A stretch of 64,000 nucleotides of DNA from Paragordius varius. Lineage: Eukaryota > Nematomorpha. A program made the translations under genes and the position numbers. Position 1 is the stretch's first letter, and each line of letters opens with the position of its first letter. This document shows, in pieces, positions 51,653 to 64,000 of the stretch. The DNA lies in NCBI GenBank assembly GCA_964247055.1, contig OZ176055.1, forward strand, positions 8,866,001-8,930,000, written 5' to 3'. Below the pieces are notes generated by a model that did no database searches, was not told the origin of the DNA, and was given only the letters and a program-made list of their open reading frames with translations.

Positions 51653-51949
51653 GTTTGAAGCAATAAACGTGCGTATCTACCAAAAAATATTTTATAATTT
51701 GATATATTTATAAAAATGACACATAATGAATGACATTTAATATTTTGCCTAGTTTTCAAGTATGCGATTATAATATTTTTGCAGATTCGTTGGCATTGTT
51801 TCTTAACAGAGAGAAAAAGATTTCACATATTTTTACGGATTTTAAATACAAGCCCTAAATTTTATAATTATCCACCTAAAAAAATTATATGTGGGGACTT
51901 TATTTATATTAAACCAAACACAAATGATTTATTTTATTAATACATTACA

Positions 51950-52146
51950 GTATGAGTAGGTATTCATTGCTAGAAAGTTATTAATTATTAATGTCAAATA
52001 GTAAATACAATAAAGGGGGCGGTATTATTGGCTAATAATAAAGTAAAAAGTGAAAAATAACTATAACACAATATAACTGCCCTTTGTTGTATATACTATT
52101 TGGCAATAATTAATAACTTTCTAGCAATGTATACTTACTCATACTG
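51950..52146. repeat. Family C MITE, copy 3 (complete)
   Basis: TA on both sides; CAGTATGAGTAGGTATTC at left, GTATACTTACTCATACTG at right, inner ATTGCTAGAAAGTTATTAAT inverted. Best reference copy of this family. Confidence 0.88.
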
Positions 52147-52149
52147 TAT

Positions 52150-53174
52150 TTTATAGAAAGTTTATTAAGATTTTTTTTGTTATGTAGAGTATTCATGTGT
52201 TGATCCTACAGTCCGGACTGATATGCAAGTTCAAAAATGAATTGATTAAATTTTTCAAACGATCACATAAAATGTACCCAAACAGAAGCCCGTTACCAAT
52301 CTTACATAGGAAATGCCATCCTATATCTCACTATAAATATTTCCCTGGAATCCTACTTTTTAATTATTATTATTAGATCGTAGCAAACAAAATTTTTTAT
52401 AGCGTCTTTGACTAGGCTAAACACGTGTAAATAAACATTTATTGACTTTATTGTAAAATATTTTTTTAAATAAATAATAATATTTTGTTAAATATTCCTT
52501 TTTTTATAGTTTTCAATAACACATGGATAGTAAATATATATATATATATATATATATTTATAAATAAAAGAATAAAATTCCCAGAAATTTACAGCATTTT
52601 ATTTGGCAATTTTTCGATCCTTACAGGTGTGTTTTGTTTTAAACGAGAGATTTTACGATTATTTTAAGTTAACGGAATTAAGGCGTTAGGTAAAATTGAT
52701 AAATTTATATTATATATATTTTTAAAAATTGTAAAATTAATTAATTTATCATTCAATGTTAAATATATTTTTTCCAATCAGAAAAATATACTTGACTTGC
52801 TTAGTTTCTTTTAATTGATTAAAATAAATTATTAAAATTTTATGTAATGTACTTATTATATTCTTACTATTTTTCGAATTTTTTTGTAAAAAAAAATAAA
52901 AATTTGATATTATAATAAACTGCAATCTTTGCAAAATTAAATAGATAAATGAAAATTAAGACTACAAAACTATCATATTTATTATGTAAAAAAATTTAAT
53001 ACTTAATATTATATATAAAAACCATGTTTTTTATAACTCAATATAAATATTAATTAATATTTATTAGTATAATAAATTGTTTAATAATTGACATTTATGT
53101 AAATAATTTGTCGCAAAAATAAAAAAAATATTTTTTCATGCATCTTTCCATAATAGTTCAAGAATAATTTTGAT
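52150..53174. other. Spacer downstream of DNPEP
   Basis: AT-rich; (TA)n at 52535-52558. A TTTATT near 53060 would give DNPEP an AATAAA on the minus strand. Nothing else recognised. Confidence 0.4.
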
Positions 53175-55463
53175 TCAAATATCCCGTTTGATACTGGGAA
53201 AGGTTTCATAGAATGCCTAATATTAAATAAAATAATAATTTAAACGGGTAAAAATACTTTTTATGTAAAATAATTTCAAAATTCTGTTTGGCTTTAAAAT
53301 ATTGCCAAAATTATCAGTTAAATTAATATGGAAACCCTGTGAAGTTTAAAAATTATCAACTCTATCAAATTAAAACTTGTCGTAAAATATTCAAAATCCT
53401 TTCCGACATGTTTTTTACAAAAGAAATTCAGAAAATAAATAAATGTAATAAAATTTACACTTAGTGTTTTTTTTTAAATATTAAAAAATCTCATAAATAC
53501 ATTTTTAAATCGTTTCCACACTAAAATCTTTTCCTTATTAAGAGAAAAATTAGTTTTCATTTCTGATGCCTATATCCATCCCATACACAATACCACAATT
53601 TAAAATATTTGATTCACAAAATAAAAGATAAATCATAAAAACTACAGGACATATATGGTTTTGAGTTGCAAAAAAAGGAATAAAATTGTAAACTGGTAAT
53701 TATTTTAATTATATATTTCTCATAATTGTAATAAATTATGGTTTATGTAGGAAAAATATAGGTTTAATACGACTGTCTCTCTTTATATAATATTATTTGT
53801 ATTATAGATTTACATTTTGTCTATAAAATTTTGATTTTTATCCTATATATATTGATCTAACTTCCCACATTTAACCAAAATTTTTTCACAATAACAAAGT
53901 AGGTAAAATCAATTCCTTGTTTAATAGACACAAACAAAAAAATGCTATTTTCATGATTAATAAAATTAACCAAATATTAAACCATTTTATTATAACATAA
54001 AATTACTTTTGAAAAATTAATTTATATCAAGTCCAAGTTAAATAAAAATAAAGACAAAAAAGCATAGATCTCCATTAAATAAAACAAACTAAGACTTCCA
54101 AAACTCCAAAAAAACCATATAACCACAATTTAAACACCATATTATCGATAAAATAAAATGCATAATTTTAGAAAAAAAAATAATTTATAATCAAAACGAA
54201 AAACTAAACCTTAAATAAATCGATTCCCTGTTTGATAGAAACAGGCAAAAAAGTGCTATTTCCATGGTTAATAAATATAACCAGCCAAAACATAAGACTT
54301 CCAAAACTCAAAAAAAAAACATATAATCACAATTTAAACACCATATTATCGATAATATAAAATGCACAATTTTCAAAAAAAAAGTAATTTATAATCAAAA
54401 CGAAAAACTACAAACCTTAAATAAATCGATTCCCTGTTTGACGGAAACTGCTGCACACATTTCCCTTATGCTATGCATTGAAAGTTGAGGCCCTCCAATA
54501 TCTACAGTAGCCATCGGCAATATAGAAGCCAAAATTGGCCCAATAGTTGTCCCACAACCCATATCGTTTCTCACTACAAATTCCTGGGAGGAAAGAAATA
54601 AAAATGTTAAAAGAAAGGAATTTTATATTAAATTTAAGAGGTAAAAAATTGAGTTTTACATTAAATTTTGTTTTGTTTTCTAAAAGATGATCTGGGAAAA
54701 TAAAGGTTTGGAATATAAAAAGATTTATATGATAAAAGCTGAATTCTAAGGGAAAATATCAAATACATATATATATTTAATCGATTCCCTTGAACAATTC
54801 AAATTCACCCTTGAATAAATTTAAATTACCCTAAAAATAATTCATGTGTTTTCGAGCTAATATAACTCATCATTAATATAATATTTTTTTATGGCAGAAC
54901 CTATTATTTTTTCAGTATAATGTTACTTTTAATTGAATTTTTATACTACAAATATTAAAAAATAGATTATTAATATTCAAAATCACATAATTCAGGATGA
55001 ATTTGAATTGTACAAGGGTAAGCTTGAGCTGTAAATGGTATATAAATAAATATTTCAAAAATTTTAATTTATATATCAATCAAAAAACTTAAATTACCAA
55101 TTTTCATAACTTATTCAACAAAAAGCTCAAATTTTTAACCTGAATTGGTATATTATTTTGCGCGGCGATTTGTTTAATGACCGAAGCAGTGTTGGCATTT
55201 GTAGCATAACGTTGATTAGCATTATGTTTTATGACGAAACCACCATCAAGCTTAACTTTATGATTTTCTTCATGTTTATCTCTAATGCCAAAATAAATAT
55301 TGGATGGACATTTTAACAAATTTCATTTAATTTTCGTTTTTTAATTTCAGAGTAATCACAAGAAAATTATGCTGAAAATAGAGACGTTTCCTACTCTATC
55401 ATAAAATAGAGCTCCAGATAAGATTTTTTTTGCAAAAAGATAACAAAATTACAGTATTAAAAA

Positions 55464-55511
<48 letters not shown>

Positions 55512-57799
55512 AAAGCGAAAAATTATAAGTTTAAAATTATCTTATTCGCTTTTTACTCCTTAGCAAAATTGCTGCATATGTTATCTGGTAATATTTACTC
55601 ATATACTATATTAGGGCTGTCCAACACAAATGGCTTAGCGGGCTGCCCATTTTGAATTCACAAAATATAAGGGTAGGTATTAACAAATATTTTATTAAAT
55701 TTTAAACATATTAAAAACATTACCATTTTTATTTTAACATTTTATTTTTACTAGTTTATTGCCAAAATTTGGAAGGATTATTCAGAAAATTTATATGAAA
55801 AAAGGAAATAATTTCCCTTGAATTTCGTAAAATTTTGGGTATAAAATATTATGGAGGGCCGCGCATGTTAGCCACCCCTGTAGTATATTATATGAATAAA
55901 CAGCACAATTATTAAACAATCTCTGAATAATCTAATATAAAGTATTAAGATTTTGCATTTTATGATTTCTTTCCATAAAAATTGGTAAAAATATTTATAA
56001 AAATTATATACCATTTAAAATTAAATTCACCCTTGAATCATCACCCTCGAACAATTCGAATTCACCCTAGAAATAATTTATGCGTTTTCGGGCTAATATT
56101 TTATAATTATGATATTTATATTTGTGGCTTCGTTTTATATTATTCCAGTATAAAATTTAGGTAATTTTTAATCCAAAAAAACATATAATTATTTTAGGGT
56201 GAATTTGAATTGTTCAACGGTGAATTTGAAGTGTAAATAGTATATATTCAAAACTAAAAAATTTTTACGGATAATTAGGGTGGACAGCATGAGCTTGGTC
56301 AGAACTTACTAGAAACGATTCAGCTAACGTTATTCCAAATAACTCTTCGGGCTCAAAATTGCTTGAAGTATTTTCATGAATTAGTTTTGAATTTAAAACT
56401 ATGCGCTTTAGTATGTTTGTTATCCCAGTACAGTCTGCACCCTGATAACTTTGAGAACCGACCTATTATATACATAATAATACAGTAAAAAATTTAGAGT
56501 TTTGTAAAAAAAGGTAAAAAATAAAGGGAGAAATATTTTTTAACTATAACCATATGTTTTAAAAACCTTGATTTTTAACATATAGACCATTTACAGTTCA
56601 AATTTACCCTTGAACAATTCAAATTCACCCTAAAAATAAATTATGTGTTTTCGAACTAAAATAACTCATAATTAATAAGAAATATATCTTTATGGCATAG
56701 CTTATTATTTTTTCAGTATCATTTTAATTTTAAACAAAATTTTTTATTTTTTAAAATATATAAAAATATTATATCTAAAAACATATATTTTATTTGAGGG
56801 TGAATTTGAATTGTTTAAGGGTGAATTTGAATTGTAAATGGTATATATATCATTGTTTTGGGTTGAAAAATGAGGATTAGAGATGTAATTGTTATACAAA
56901 CCTTCAATTATTCAATTCTTTATTCTAATTTTATAGTTTTAAGTAGCTAATTAATCAAAGTTTAAAAACGCGTATGGTTGTCTTTTAGTTTTTATATCTT
57001 ATAAAATTTTAAAAAGCGTAGTAATATAAGTAACAAACCTCTTCATTATCAAATAGTAGGAGCAATCGAATATTCGTTTCATTCTCAATCGATTTCATGG
57101 CATCTATAAATCCCTAAAAGTTAAATTTAATGGAAAAAAAAATTTGTACCATCAAAGCTGTATATGATCCCAATTGGTTATCAAGGCGAGATGCGCTTAC
57201 AAATTCATTATCTATCCCGAACAAAGTCTGCAAAATATTAAGTGGAAATATATATATAAACCATTTACAAATCAAATTCAAATTCACCCTCGAACAATTC
57301 AAATTCACCCTAAAATAAATTATGTGTTTTCGGGCTAAAATAAATCATTATTAGTATGAAGAAATATATTTTTATGGCATAGTTTATAATTTTTTCATTA
57401 TTATTTTAATTTTAAACAAAAATTCATTTTCCAAAAAATATAAACAATATAGGTAATTATTCATTTTAAAAAACACTTTTTTTAGGGTGAATTTTAATTG
57501 TTCAAGGGTGAATTCGAACTGTAAATGGTATATATATGCATATATAGAATAGAATAGAAAATGATAATGTAAGATATGAAAAAATATTAAAACTAAAAAA
57601 CTCTAAGCTAGATAAAAAATGATAATTAAAAAATGGAAAAAAAGCTGTCATTCCAAAAATGTAGGGCCAACAATATTTTAGGTATCCTTATTTTTTTCAA
57701 TTCAGAGGATTTATAATATCAAATATGAGATTAAGTTAGGAGCTTTCAACACTATATTTTTCAACTTTAAAGATTTTTATGATGATAAACAAATATGAA

Positions 57800-57856
<57 letters not shown>

Positions 57857-59179
57857 TTTTAATCTAGACCAGTGGTTCCCAAAAGAGGGCAGTATAAAAA
57901 TCTGTGAGGGGGGCGGGCGAAAAATTTGGACAATTAAATTATAAAATATAACTAGAAACAAAATGTAGTTTAATAATAAGGATCTCAGGTGCAAATTATC
58001 AATATTTGTTTGTCCCCGCCATATGCAGAAAATATTTATCAGCAATCGCAGAGCCAAGGATCTCAATAATTATGATTTTTATTATATATATTATGATAAG
58101 TTTTGCATTTTTATTTTTTTAGAAAATTTTTTCAACTTTGGTGGGGCGTGAACAAAAAAAAGGTTGGGAAACAGCTGATCTAGACCATTAATTTTTTAGA
58201 ATAAAAAAATAAAAAAAGGTACTGCTGGTTGGACATCATACAGGCATAATTCAAGGTCTGTTATAGACTCTGGTGGGGTAATTTCCAATTCTTTCGATAA
58301 TAATCGCATAATGGGGGGAATTTTATCGTTTTCGCTATCCTTGGCAATATTTAAGGAAGTAATTGGTAATCTAATTTAGAGACAAAATGAAATAAAATTT
58401 TAATAAAATCTTTCAAAAAAACGTCCTACAATATTTTATTAATTAACCACCAAACGTCATTCATGTACATATATGGATATATAATCTTTCAAAAAAATTA
58501 GTTTTTCAAATTATAATGGGGTAAGAAAAATTATGTTTCTAATAAATTTTATCAATAAACCTACCCTCCTTACCCCAACAAATATATATCAAATGGTTTG
58601 TTTTGTTTATTATTCAAATCAACAAATTTATTACAATTCTCATTCAAGTTACTGTAATAAATAAAAGGAAAAATAATGTAAGTTGTCCATTTGAAAAAAT
58701 CAAAAAAAAATCGGTAAAAATAAAAAAAATCTTACAAATGCGTTTCCTTATTAATGACAAATTTTTCATTGTATTCCGGATGTAAATGAATGGCAACAGT
58801 AGGAATCCTAAGCAATGGTCTTTTCAAATCAATCAAGTGTTGTTTTAATTCATTTTCTTTATTCTAAATATCACATGCCAAAATATATATACAGTAAAAA
58901 TTGTGAATTATACGGACAAATATTTTTTTTAAAAAAAACAACCACGCTTTTTAAATCTAAATTATAAAATTGTAAAGTATAAAATAGAAATGTATATTGG
59001 TGACACAATCAATTATATATTTTAAAAATTGTAAATAATAATTTATATGGGAAAAAATTAGAGCATGGTTTTCTTTTAGAATAAAATATTTGTCTATAAA
59101 TTTTTCGTTTTGTCCGTATAATTTCAATTTTTACGGTATATGTTAAGATTTAAGTCTCATTTCTAGGTCACATATATTT

Positions 59180-59226
<47 letters not shown>

Positions 59227-60783
59227 TTTATAGAATCGATAATAGTTGGTTTATAATATTACATTGAATATCCCTTTTTAGCTATGTAATTCACAAAAAA
59301 TTGAAAAAAAACTAAAAAAGTCTAAATTTAAACCTTTAAACTTTTGTATATAAATATTTTTTTGCTCTAAAACGCTTATAAAACGGACAAATAATAATTT
59401 TAAGAAAATAATTAAAAAAAACTTTTTTAAAAAATAATTTAAATTCGACAAAAAATTATCAACTGTTGTCAATCGACTTTTTGAAATCTATAAAAGTTTT
59501 AGACTACACTGTAGTAGTTATAAAAATGTAAAAATGACATTAATAATATGTCTACAAGTTAAGTTTCAAATAAAAATACCAAAATATATACCATTTACAA
59601 TTCAAATTTACCCTTGAACAATTCAAATCCACCCTCCTAAAAATAAATTATACGTTTTCGAGGTAATTCATATTAATATAAAGTATACAACTTTATGGTT
59701 TAGTATATTTATTTTTCAGCATAATTTTAAGTTTAAACAAAATTTCATTTTTCAAAAATATATAAGAATACAGAGGTATTTACAATCCTAAAAAACACAT
59801 AATTTATTTTAGGATGAAATTAAATCGTTCAAGAATGAATTTAAAGTTTAAGGGTAGAATATGAATTGCAAATGGTATATTTATGTGTTGATAAAATAAA
59901 ATGTTTAAAAAAAACTTTTATTAAAATATTTAATGGTTATCGAAAAAACAGTTATGGAAAAAAAGTTTTACCTTAATTATAACTCTACCGGCTAAACTCA
60001 AGTCTCGATCGAACCAAGTATACCAAATAGCTCCTCCGTAACATTGAACCCCCAATTGTTCATAATTTATTTTTCGTTTGTAAGAAACGGGCTTTACCTA
60101 TACGCCATTAATTAAACAAAAATATAAATTAAATTAGACAGGAAATATTTATTTAAAATCTATATATTTAAATTATATTTTTTTAAAGGAATATTTATGA
60201 TTTTTTTGTGAAAATTATAAATTAAAGATATATAAGCTTAAAAAACATTTTTTAACAATTAAAACTCTTAAATATTTTAAAGTGAGACCGGATGTTCAGT
60301 AAAATAAATTTAAAAAAATCAAAACACACCATATTAAAAATACATATGTAACAAACCTTTTAAATTATATGCAAAATTAAACAGCTCGTGGTTTATATTA
60401 ATCAAAGTAATATATTAATAATAAACTTTAAAATTAATAATAGGTAAAATACACGGGGAATTTAAATTTATTGTATTAAATAAATATATGTAAAACATTT
60501 ACTCTGAGGCAGGGGCTATCCGTGTGTCCTGCAACAGCAGAAAATCCATTGCCACAAACATATTTTCTACCGACAACAAATGCAATAAGCGTTGATTTAT
60601 TACGCGTTAAGAAATATTTTCCCGCTCGCTTTAAATTCCACAATGATCCTTCAAAAATTTCTTCAAAGCCAACGTTTTTTAATATAGTTTTTGACTTTTC
60701 AACCACTAAAAATATAATTAAATATAACCGTGCCAAGGTGATGGGCATTCATTTACAAAGTTTATAAAATTTAATGATTCCAT
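53175..60783 (-). CDS. DNPEP: Aspartyl aminopeptidase (M18 family), complete
   Basis: Eleven exons (minus): 60783-60729, 60705-60503, 60097-59972, 58863-58736, 58370-58223, 57227-57150, 57113-57039, 56462-56269, 55281-55140, 54583-54416, 53216-53175; 452 aa (human about 475). A cytosolic dizinc peptidase removing N-terminal Asp/Glu. Metal ligands are all present: His79 ([10 protein letters not shown]), Asp236 (SRLDNQ), Glu271 (DNEE, with Glu270 as base), Asp326 ([12 protein letters not shown]) and His420 ([10 protein letters not shown]). Further landmarks: [65 protein letters not shown], ending [13 protein letters not shown]. Intron 1 is 23 nt and intron 6 is 36 nt; others contain MITEs, two small hATs and, in intron 10, repeats of the exon 10 end. 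Confidence 0.95.
53640..53845. repeat. Family A MITE, old fragment (copy 17)
   Basis: In DNPEP intron 10: TTATGTAGGAAAAATATAGG then ATTTTGTCTATAAAATTTTG resembles a right half. Weak. Confidence 0.4.
53880..54600 (-). repeat. Tandem repeat of DNPEP exon 10 end plus donor (3 copies)
   Basis: The minus-strand exon end (CAAACAGGGAATCGATTTAT, TTAAGGTTTGT) at 54416-54445 recurs at 54209-54236 and, more diverged, at 53901-53925. The first two are about 207 bp apart and share intron text as well (CATATTATCGATAATATAAA, TAATCAAAACGAAAAACTA). Confidence 0.85.
54780..55042. repeat. Family B MITE, copy 8
   Basis: In DNPEP intron 9. Left end starts at CTTGAACAATTCAAATTCAC, right end GAGCTGTAAATGGTATATA. 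Confidence 0.8.
55604..55888. mobile_element. Small non-autonomous hAT with 8-bp target duplication
   Basis: Element 55612-55880, TIR TAGGGCTGTCCAAC / GTTAGCCACCCCTG, flanked by TACTATAT and TAGTATAT (7/8). Inner GGGCTGCCC and GGGCCGCGCATG. In DNPEP intron 8. Confidence 0.75.
56004..56246. repeat. Family B MITE, copy 9
   Basis: In DNPEP intron 8; ATACCATTTAAAATTAAATTC left, GAAGTGTAAATAGTATATA right. Its right end lies about 22 nt from the exon 8 donor. Confidence 0.8.
56483..57015. repeat. Family A MITE, copy 18, interrupted by family B copy 10
   Basis: In DNPEP intron 7. A-type ends (CAGTAAAAAATTTAG; TATGGTTGTCTTTTAG) surround a B element at 56579-56847. Second clear case of B inside A. 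Confidence 0.7.
56579..56847. repeat. Family B MITE, copy 10 (nested)
   Basis: ACCATTTACAGTTCAAATTT left, GAATTGTAAATGGTATATA right; two subrepeats on each side. Confidence 0.85.
57254..57533. repeat. Family B MITE, copy 11
   Basis: In DNPEP intron 5, 26 nt from exon 6. ACCATTTACAAATCAAATTC left, GAACTGTAAATGGTATATA right. Confidence 0.85.
57862..58185. mobile_element. Small non-autonomous hAT, perfect 8-bp duplication ATCTAGAC
   Basis: Element 57870-58177 with Charlie-like TIR CAGTGGTTCCCAAA / TTGGGAAACAGCTG. ATCTAGAC stands directly on both sides. No coding. In DNPEP intron 5, next to a (TA)n run at 57800-57853. Confidence 0.88.
58890..59140. repeat. Family A MITE, copy 19
   Basis: In DNPEP intron 3; TACAGTAAAAATTGTGAATT left, GTCCGTATAATTTC then TTTTTACGGTA right. 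Part of the left arm is deleted. Confidence 0.8.
59588..59880. repeat. Family B MITE, copy 12
   Basis: In DNPEP intron 3; ATACCATTTACAATTCAAAT left, GAATTGCAAATGGTATATT right. Confidence 0.85.
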
Positions 60784-62225
60784 ATCAAAATTTAAATATC
60801 AAACCTTACAAAAAGATGTATACTCATATGTACTACAAATATTTTAGCTCTCTTCTCACCCTTTATTTCGATAATTTATTTAGTAATTAGGAGTAATTTT
60901 GGTATAAATTTTATAATATCAAATATTTAAGTATCCAAAACATTTTTCAGCGCCTTAATTTTTTATTTTATTAAACGTATTTACCCGATAATTTTGCTAA
61001 TATTTGATCCAAACCTATTTTACCTAGTTACATTTAATAGTTGGGCTATATTTTATATTATATATGGCTGAACATTTATCATACCTGGAAATATTTCTTG
61101 CACCAACCACCAAAAAATGAGTGTAGTAGACAAGCTGAATACTTGGGCACTTTGGCATGTTGATATTGGAGATATACGTCATTAGGATTAATTTTATATT
61201 TTTCGTTTGCCGTAAGCTAAGATTCATTAAATATTATAATTATAGTTTCTAGGAGCCATTTTTTTGGTAGTTACTAGAACTGCACTCCCCTTGTTATTTA
61301 TGACAGAGCCATTAATTGTCGGCTAGCTTTGTAAAAGACTTGTTTGGATGAATCAGTCATAATCATTTTTTTGGCCCGCATCCTTCATAGCAAGCTCTGT
61401 ACACACATATAAGCGCATTTTGAGGCATTTGTATACTTACCAGACACATATATGATAAATAAGTCTCAGGAACTTGTTACCCACTTTTAAGGGTATTTTT
61501 GGCCTACATCAAAATATATTTCCTTAGCCAGAATCTCAATGCTTTAACCAAATCTTTTTCCAATATATTTTGAGGGGTGCCAGATAAATGTCCACAGGTA
61601 TATTATGATGAGAGCTGACAAGCCAACTACGAATACATTCCTATCTTAATATACATATATTGTTAGGATTTTAATAGTCGCATTATCTTCTTTTATACGT
61701 CAACTCCATTCTATAACATTAATAAGTAGGTGGGTGAAAGAGAAAATAGTTTGGCTGGCATAATCATTAATCCATATCTTTGCATTCTTACACAGAATAA
61801 ATGATCCATCAGAAATATTTTCCAATGCGGTTTTGAACTATTTTTTTGCAAAGTAATGATTGTTTTTGTTGTTAAGGTCGTTTCCGACTAACTGCAACAT
61901 TGAAAATATAACCTCTCCATCTCGGATATTCAGGCTAAATCCACCCGTCATAAAATGGGCCTAAGTTCAACAATTCATATCCCTAAAATTTGGATAAACA
62001 ATTTAAACAGATACCTAAGGTATTCTATTAATGATCAATAGCATTTGAATTTTACCAAAAAACTCAAAAATGCTTTCAAGCAGAGACAACACATTTAATT
62101 ATGAAAATAGTTTTTGGTTGGGCCCAGCATCCACCAGTGATTAGGATTATATATGTTAATGCTATTATCTATAACGTTGAGTAAAAGGAGCCGCAATTAT
62201 TTTTTCTGGTATCAGATAACTTTTC
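60784..62225. other. Region upstream of DNPEP, no gene recognised
   Basis: 60784-61250 includes the DNPEP promoter side. 61250-62220 is slightly GC-richer and reads like decayed coding or transposon text on the minus strand, but I could not match it. No start of another gene seen. Confidence 0.4.
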
Positions 62226-63577
62226 TATTAACACTTGGATACAACACATTCATTTTAGTCATTCGATTCAAAGTGAGACAGTTAAATACCCCAGGCCTGT
62301 TTAAAATTAAATTCATTTAAAAATATGGAAGAAATCGCAACCATGGCATAATTTTGCACTTATATAACATTAATAAACCGAATTATATAAATTTTATTCA
62401 AAAATACTTGATATTACTTAAGCTAAAACCGAACAAGTTATTTACTCAACGTGACATGTGTGCAATAAATTGAAAAATAATACAAAATAAACCGTTCTAA
62501 AATCTTTAATTTTAACCTTAGAATTAAATTAAGACAATATTTGCAAAAAAATTTGTAAAATAAAATGGCGTCGAAGGAGTTTGACCTGTTGGAACTTTTT
62601 TTCAAACAAACTTCATTGTGATATTTTGTTATATTTATATAATTTTTATTATGATAGGAGCCTAAATTTAAATTGGGATCGTTTCATTCAGTAATTTTTT
62701 AAAAATCTTAACTCAAATTTAGTCTGGGGTATTGAGATACCCCAAATCGAGTCGAAGTGTTAAAATAGATAAATTTTTGAAGATCCGAATGATTATACAT
62801 ATTTTTTTAAAGCATTAATTTTTTATAAATACACCGGATATAAACTACTTTAAAATATTATAATACCACTTTACATTTCCATTCCACAGAATATCACATC
62901 AGTATTCTGATTATTATTTTTGATTTCTCATTTATAAATGAATATATATTGTGCCATCAATTATCATATCTGATATCATTCTTATTAACACTTCGATTCA
63001 AATTGTATCTAAATACCCCAGACTAAATTTAAATTAATATTTTTAAAAACTATTAAAGGAAACGGTCCCAATTTAAATTTATGCCTCTCCTAATAAAAAT
63101 TATATAAATGTGCTAAAATATCTTAATAAAATTTTGTTTTGAAAAAAAAAGTTCCATGTCAAACTACTTCTATGCCGTTATTTAACGAAATTTTTGTAAA
63201 ATATCGTCTTCATTTAGTTTTAAGGGTAAAATTAATGCTAATTTATTTAAATTACATCTAACACTGATAATAGAAAAAGCGGTGTTTTTTGTATTTATTT
63301 TCAATTTAATTATTGCCCATATGTTACGTTGACTAAATTTTTACCTTTCAGTTTTAGCTTAAAATAAGCATTATTAAGAAGTATTTTTGAATAAACTTTT
63401 TTGTATATTTCGGTTTATTAATATATAAGTGCAAAATTTCGCCATGATTTCGATTCTACCCATATTTTTAAAAAATTCAAGTTTAAACAGGCCAGGGGTA
63501 TATAACTACCCCAATTTTAATCGAAGGACCAAAATGAATGTGTTGTATCCAAGTGTTAATGAGGAGTTATATTGGCC
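62226..63577. mobile_element. 1.35-kb palindromic foldback element
   Basis: Left arm 62226 to about 62790 and right arm about 63000-63577 are inverted copies over some 550 bp (ATTAACACTTGGATACAACA at the outer end; inner ATTTAGTCTGGGGTATT / AATACCCCAGACTAAAT). Identity about 75-80% by eye. The unpaired loop is roughly 200 bp. No coding; ends lack a clear target duplication. Confidence 0.78.
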
Positions 63578-63634
63578 CGAAAATACATAATAATTTATTT
63601 TTAGGGTGAATTTGAAGTGTAAATAGTATATTAA
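63558..63634. repeat. Family B MITE, right half only (copy 13)
   Basis: TATATTGGCCCGAAAATAC, TTATTTTTAGGGTGAATTTG, GTGTAAATAGTATATT; it begins right at the outer end of the palindromic element, so the latter may have replaced or entered the left half. Confidence 0.7.
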
Positions 63635-64000
63635 ATTCGTTCAAACATTGCATTTTTTATATAAATTAAGTTAGGTTATATAGTGGTAATTATTAGCACC
63701 AAAGGCAAATTTTGAATAAATTTAGCACATGCATCAAAATTCAACAGAGAAAAATTTTTTATATTATTAATATAAGTAATAACTTTAAAAGCTACCGTGT
63801 TTCATCATGAAATATTACTAAAACACCTCTAATAATTATGTTTAGCCGATAAATGCATAAATTTATGCAAAAACTTAGGTAACAATTTTCGCAAATAATA
63901 GGTACATAACTTAATTAACAAAGTTGTCACTAATTATATAAAATTAAGCAATATGTGGTTTCTTTATAAAAATACTTTACAGTTATGGAAAATAGTGGCA
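63635..64000. other. Right edge, nothing recognised
   Basis: AT-rich sequence without gene, repeat family or RNA that I can support. Confidence 0.4.

Noticed and set aside
61024-61227. Minus-strand frame as an upstream exon of DNPEP
   Set aside because: DNPEP already starts properly at 60783 ([18 protein letters not shown]), and this frame has no similarity to it.

Overview
This is a eukaryotic, almost certainly animal, nuclear sequence. It is very AT-rich, carries spliceosomal GT-AG introns, and encodes animal-type genes: a NALCN sodium-leak channel, an M6/proteolipid protein, and an anosmin-like receptor. Eight introns are only 23-36 nt long. Nearly all other introns are inflated by DNA transposons, MITEs or tandem repeats. 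Tiny ancestral introns in a small bilaterian genome recall orthonectids or dicyemids, but the window alone cannot fix the lineage.

Layout. 1-3635 (-): the 5' part of NALCN, running off the left edge. 3914-6111 (+): an HSDL2-type short-chain dehydrogenase. 6727-10056 (-): M6. 10174-24636 (+): a UCKL1-type uridine kinase/UPRT fusion in 14 exons. 24.6-31.6 kb: a gene-poor stretch with MITEs, a CACTA-type element and a 3-bp-TSD element. 31636-33877 (+): a receptor-like protein with an anosmin-like Cys-rich head. 33.9-36.7 kb: hAT and LINE remnants. 36703-40994 (+): a secreted-looking His/Asp-rich and Arg-rich protein of unknown function. 41890-49616 (-): a secreted VWA-domain protein lacking the MIDAS motif; one of its introns holds a foldback element and another a Helitron-like end. 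About 50.5-51.0 kb (-): a weak candidate small gene. 53175-60783 (-): a complete aspartyl aminopeptidase (DNPEP) in 11 exons. 60.8-64 kb: no gene seen; a 1.35-kb palindromic element sits at 62.2-63.6 kb.

The genes do not form one pathway. They mix housekeeping enzymes with membrane and secreted proteins. Two divergent pairs (NALCN/HSDL2, M6/UCKL1) have only 278 and 117 bp between start codons.

The most unusual signal is a recurring type of tandem array. In at least five introns of four genes, the end of an exon, its 5' splice site and the first part of the intron are repeated 2 to 11 times inside the intron. The largest is after UCKL1 exon 4 (11 donor-site copies). About 19 copies of a Tc1/mariner-like MITE (family A, TIR CAGTAAAAATTGAAATTATA) and 13 of a palindromic MITE with subterminal CAAATTCACCC repeats (family B) fill introns and spacers, often nested. 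No LTR or retroviral element was seen. All splice sites were read by eye and by family alignment from memory.
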